This document shows positions 63,357 through 64,000 of a stretch of DNA of 64,000 bases, piece after piece (the first letter of the stretch is position 1; each line of letters opens with the position of its first letter). Location: the NCBI RefSeq assembly GCF_017811155.1, contig NZ_JACVCV010000006.1:238614-302613 (forward strand). The letters run 5' to 3'. The notes under the pieces were generated by a model. That model did no database searches. It saw only the letters and a list, made by a program, of their open reading frames with translations, and was not told the DNA's origin. The stretch is from Lunatimonas salinarum (GTDB lineage: Bacteria; Bacteroidota; Bacteroidia; Cytophagales; Cyclobacteriaceae). The position numbers and the translations under genes are program-made.

Positions 63357-63432
63357 GAGCCGTATGAATCGAGAGATTCACGTACGGTTCTGTGAGAGGT
63401 TTAGGGGTGGGATTTCCCTTTACCTACTCGAC
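63357..63432 (+). other. Group II intron 3' end: domains V and VI
   Basis: Domain V (63357-63390) is complete: GAGCCGTA lower stem with the AGC triad, CG bulge, and GAATC-GAGA-GATTC cap with a GNRA loop. Domain VI (about 63394-63429) pairs GAG/CTC and AGGT/ACCT with a bulged A at 63426, the branch-point position, and the 3' end falls near 63432 (GAC). Everything upstream of domain IV is missing, so this is a remnant that cannot splice alone. It ends about 9 nt from the stop of the deacetylase gene. Confidence 0.88.
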
Positions 63433-63440
63433 CGGGCGTG

Positions 63441-63944
63441 TTACTTTTTACCAATCTGTTTCACAATTTCACCCGTTGGTTGTATGGACAACTTGTCAAT
63501 TTTAACCAAGCGTTTGAACAAATTGTCAAGATAATCGCCGTGAACAGGTCCCCAACCTTCTTCATCCAATCCATGAAGGTTCAGAATCAGCCAACCTCCG
63601 GCTGTTCCCAAGAACTTGTTGATTTCCGCTTCAACGTAATCATCGCAAAAATCAGGACCATGCCCCCAACATCCCAAACGCAGGGGCTGCTCTTTGACAG
63701 GAATGGCATTCACCATGGAATCTTTCAAAACCAACCAGCCTCCGGTTCGTATAGCAGACACTTTGCTCAGTGCAAAATCTTCCAGTTCAGGCGTGGAGGC
63801 ATTGTAGGCGAAGTTATAAACGGCACCGTCGGAAGTGTATCCAACTAGGTTCTTTTCAAAATAGTCCAAGCATTTTTCGATATTTTCCTTCGCTTTTTCG
63901 ATGGAGATTTCCGGGAGTCTCAGGTGTTCCCAAGTATGGGGCAT
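63441..63944 (-). CDS. Polysaccharide deacetylase family protein, N-terminally incomplete
   Basis: A 167-residue open frame that matches the second half of a NodB-type deacetylase: PHTWEHLRLPEISIEKAKENIEKCLDYFEKNL contains the H-x3-H metal motif, and the C-terminus has WLILNLHGLDEEGWGPVHGDYL. The N-terminal TFDD half is absent: an in-frame TAA lies only 12 nt before the ATG at 63944, while a different frame stays open to the window edge. So the gene is truncated or frameshifted near its left end. The partial-gene explanation is favoured. Confidence 0.65.
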   Translation of the reverse strand: MPHTWEHLRLPEISIEKAKENIEKCLDYFEKNLVGYTSDGAVYNFAYNASTPELEDFALSKVSAIRTGGWLVLKDSMVNAIPVKEQPLRLGCWGHGPDFCDDYVEAEINKFLGTAGGWLILNLHGLDEEGWGPVHGDYLDNLFKRLVKIDKLSIQPTGEIVKQIGKK

Positions 63945-64000
63945 AATTTCATCTGTTTATAATTTGTCTTTAAGCGGTCAGATGGAATCTCGCACGTATT

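Noticed and set aside
61491..64000. Duplicated tRNA-Arg 3' end as an att site
   Set aside because: No copy of CCTGACGAGGTCA was seen downstream in the window.

Overview
The window is a chromosomal segment of a Bacteroidota bacterium, most likely order Cytophagales (Cyclobacteriaceae-like). This rests on several sequence features: promoters of the Bacteroidota form (TTG, 19-20 nt, TAnnTTTG), a PorQ-type type IX secretion protein, a TonB/ExbBD system with small extra membrane proteins, surface-lipoprotein signals, and neighbour pairs I recall as common in this phylum (rpmF-yceD, asnS-rpoN). No species can be named from the sequence alone.

Layout. 0-7.5 kb: a helical protein of unknown function, yceD-rpmF, pdxA, then rsmA-mgtE-dehydrogenase in overlapping order, and greA behind a hairpin leader. 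7.5-13 kb: a 1078-residue hybrid histidine kinase, a HIT protein and a DegP/HtrA protease. 13-21 kb: dxr-rseP, lon (behind a 19-bp palindrome), porQ and hslU with a good terminator. 21-29 kb: an MFS exporter, prfB with its programmed +1 frameshift, ilvE next to a cobalamin adenosyltransferase, a LolD/MacB-type ATPase and a propeller-cytochrome c fusion. 29-36 kb: a 7TM hybrid kinase, ferredoxin and ferredoxin reductase next to a MarR regulator that probably controls them, an SDR protein and a di-haem cytochrome. 36-44 kb: a vitamin B12 uptake locus (btuF-btuC-btuD leftward; cobalamin riboswitch, btuB and a BtuG-like surface lipoprotein rightward), then a beta-barrel and an LVIVD-repeat lipoprotein. 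44-52 kb: a solitary HI0074-like protein, ruvC, a cluster of two glycosyltransferases, a PP2C phosphatase and a polysaccharide deacetylase, then tatD and asparaginase. 52-61.5 kb: tRNA-Ser, exbB-exbD-exbD, nnr, a small membrane protein, asnS, rpoN, a PAP2-like phosphatase, a beta-barrel protein and tRNA-Arg.

From 61.5 kb to the end the character changes. Beyond tRNA-Arg lies a scrap zone with a non-coding stretch rich in hairpins, an AT-rich higBA toxin-antitoxin pair, the 5' end of an IS21-type istA, a 34-bp near-perfect palindrome, the 3' end of a group II intron (domains V and VI intact) and an incomplete polysaccharide deacetylase gene.

The genes work together in recognisable units. Outer-membrane B12 capture (BtuB/BtuG) is powered by the TonB-ExbBD type complex, passes to BtuFCD in the inner membrane and could supply the PduO-type adenosyltransferase. 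Lon, HslU, RseP and DegP form an envelope and cytoplasmic quality-control group. FNR and ferredoxin form a redox pair likely repressed by the adjacent MarR protein.

No CRISPR array, prophage or intact novel defence system is visible. The most interesting material is the B12 locus, the MarR operator pair, the lon palindrome and the mobile-element scrap zone.
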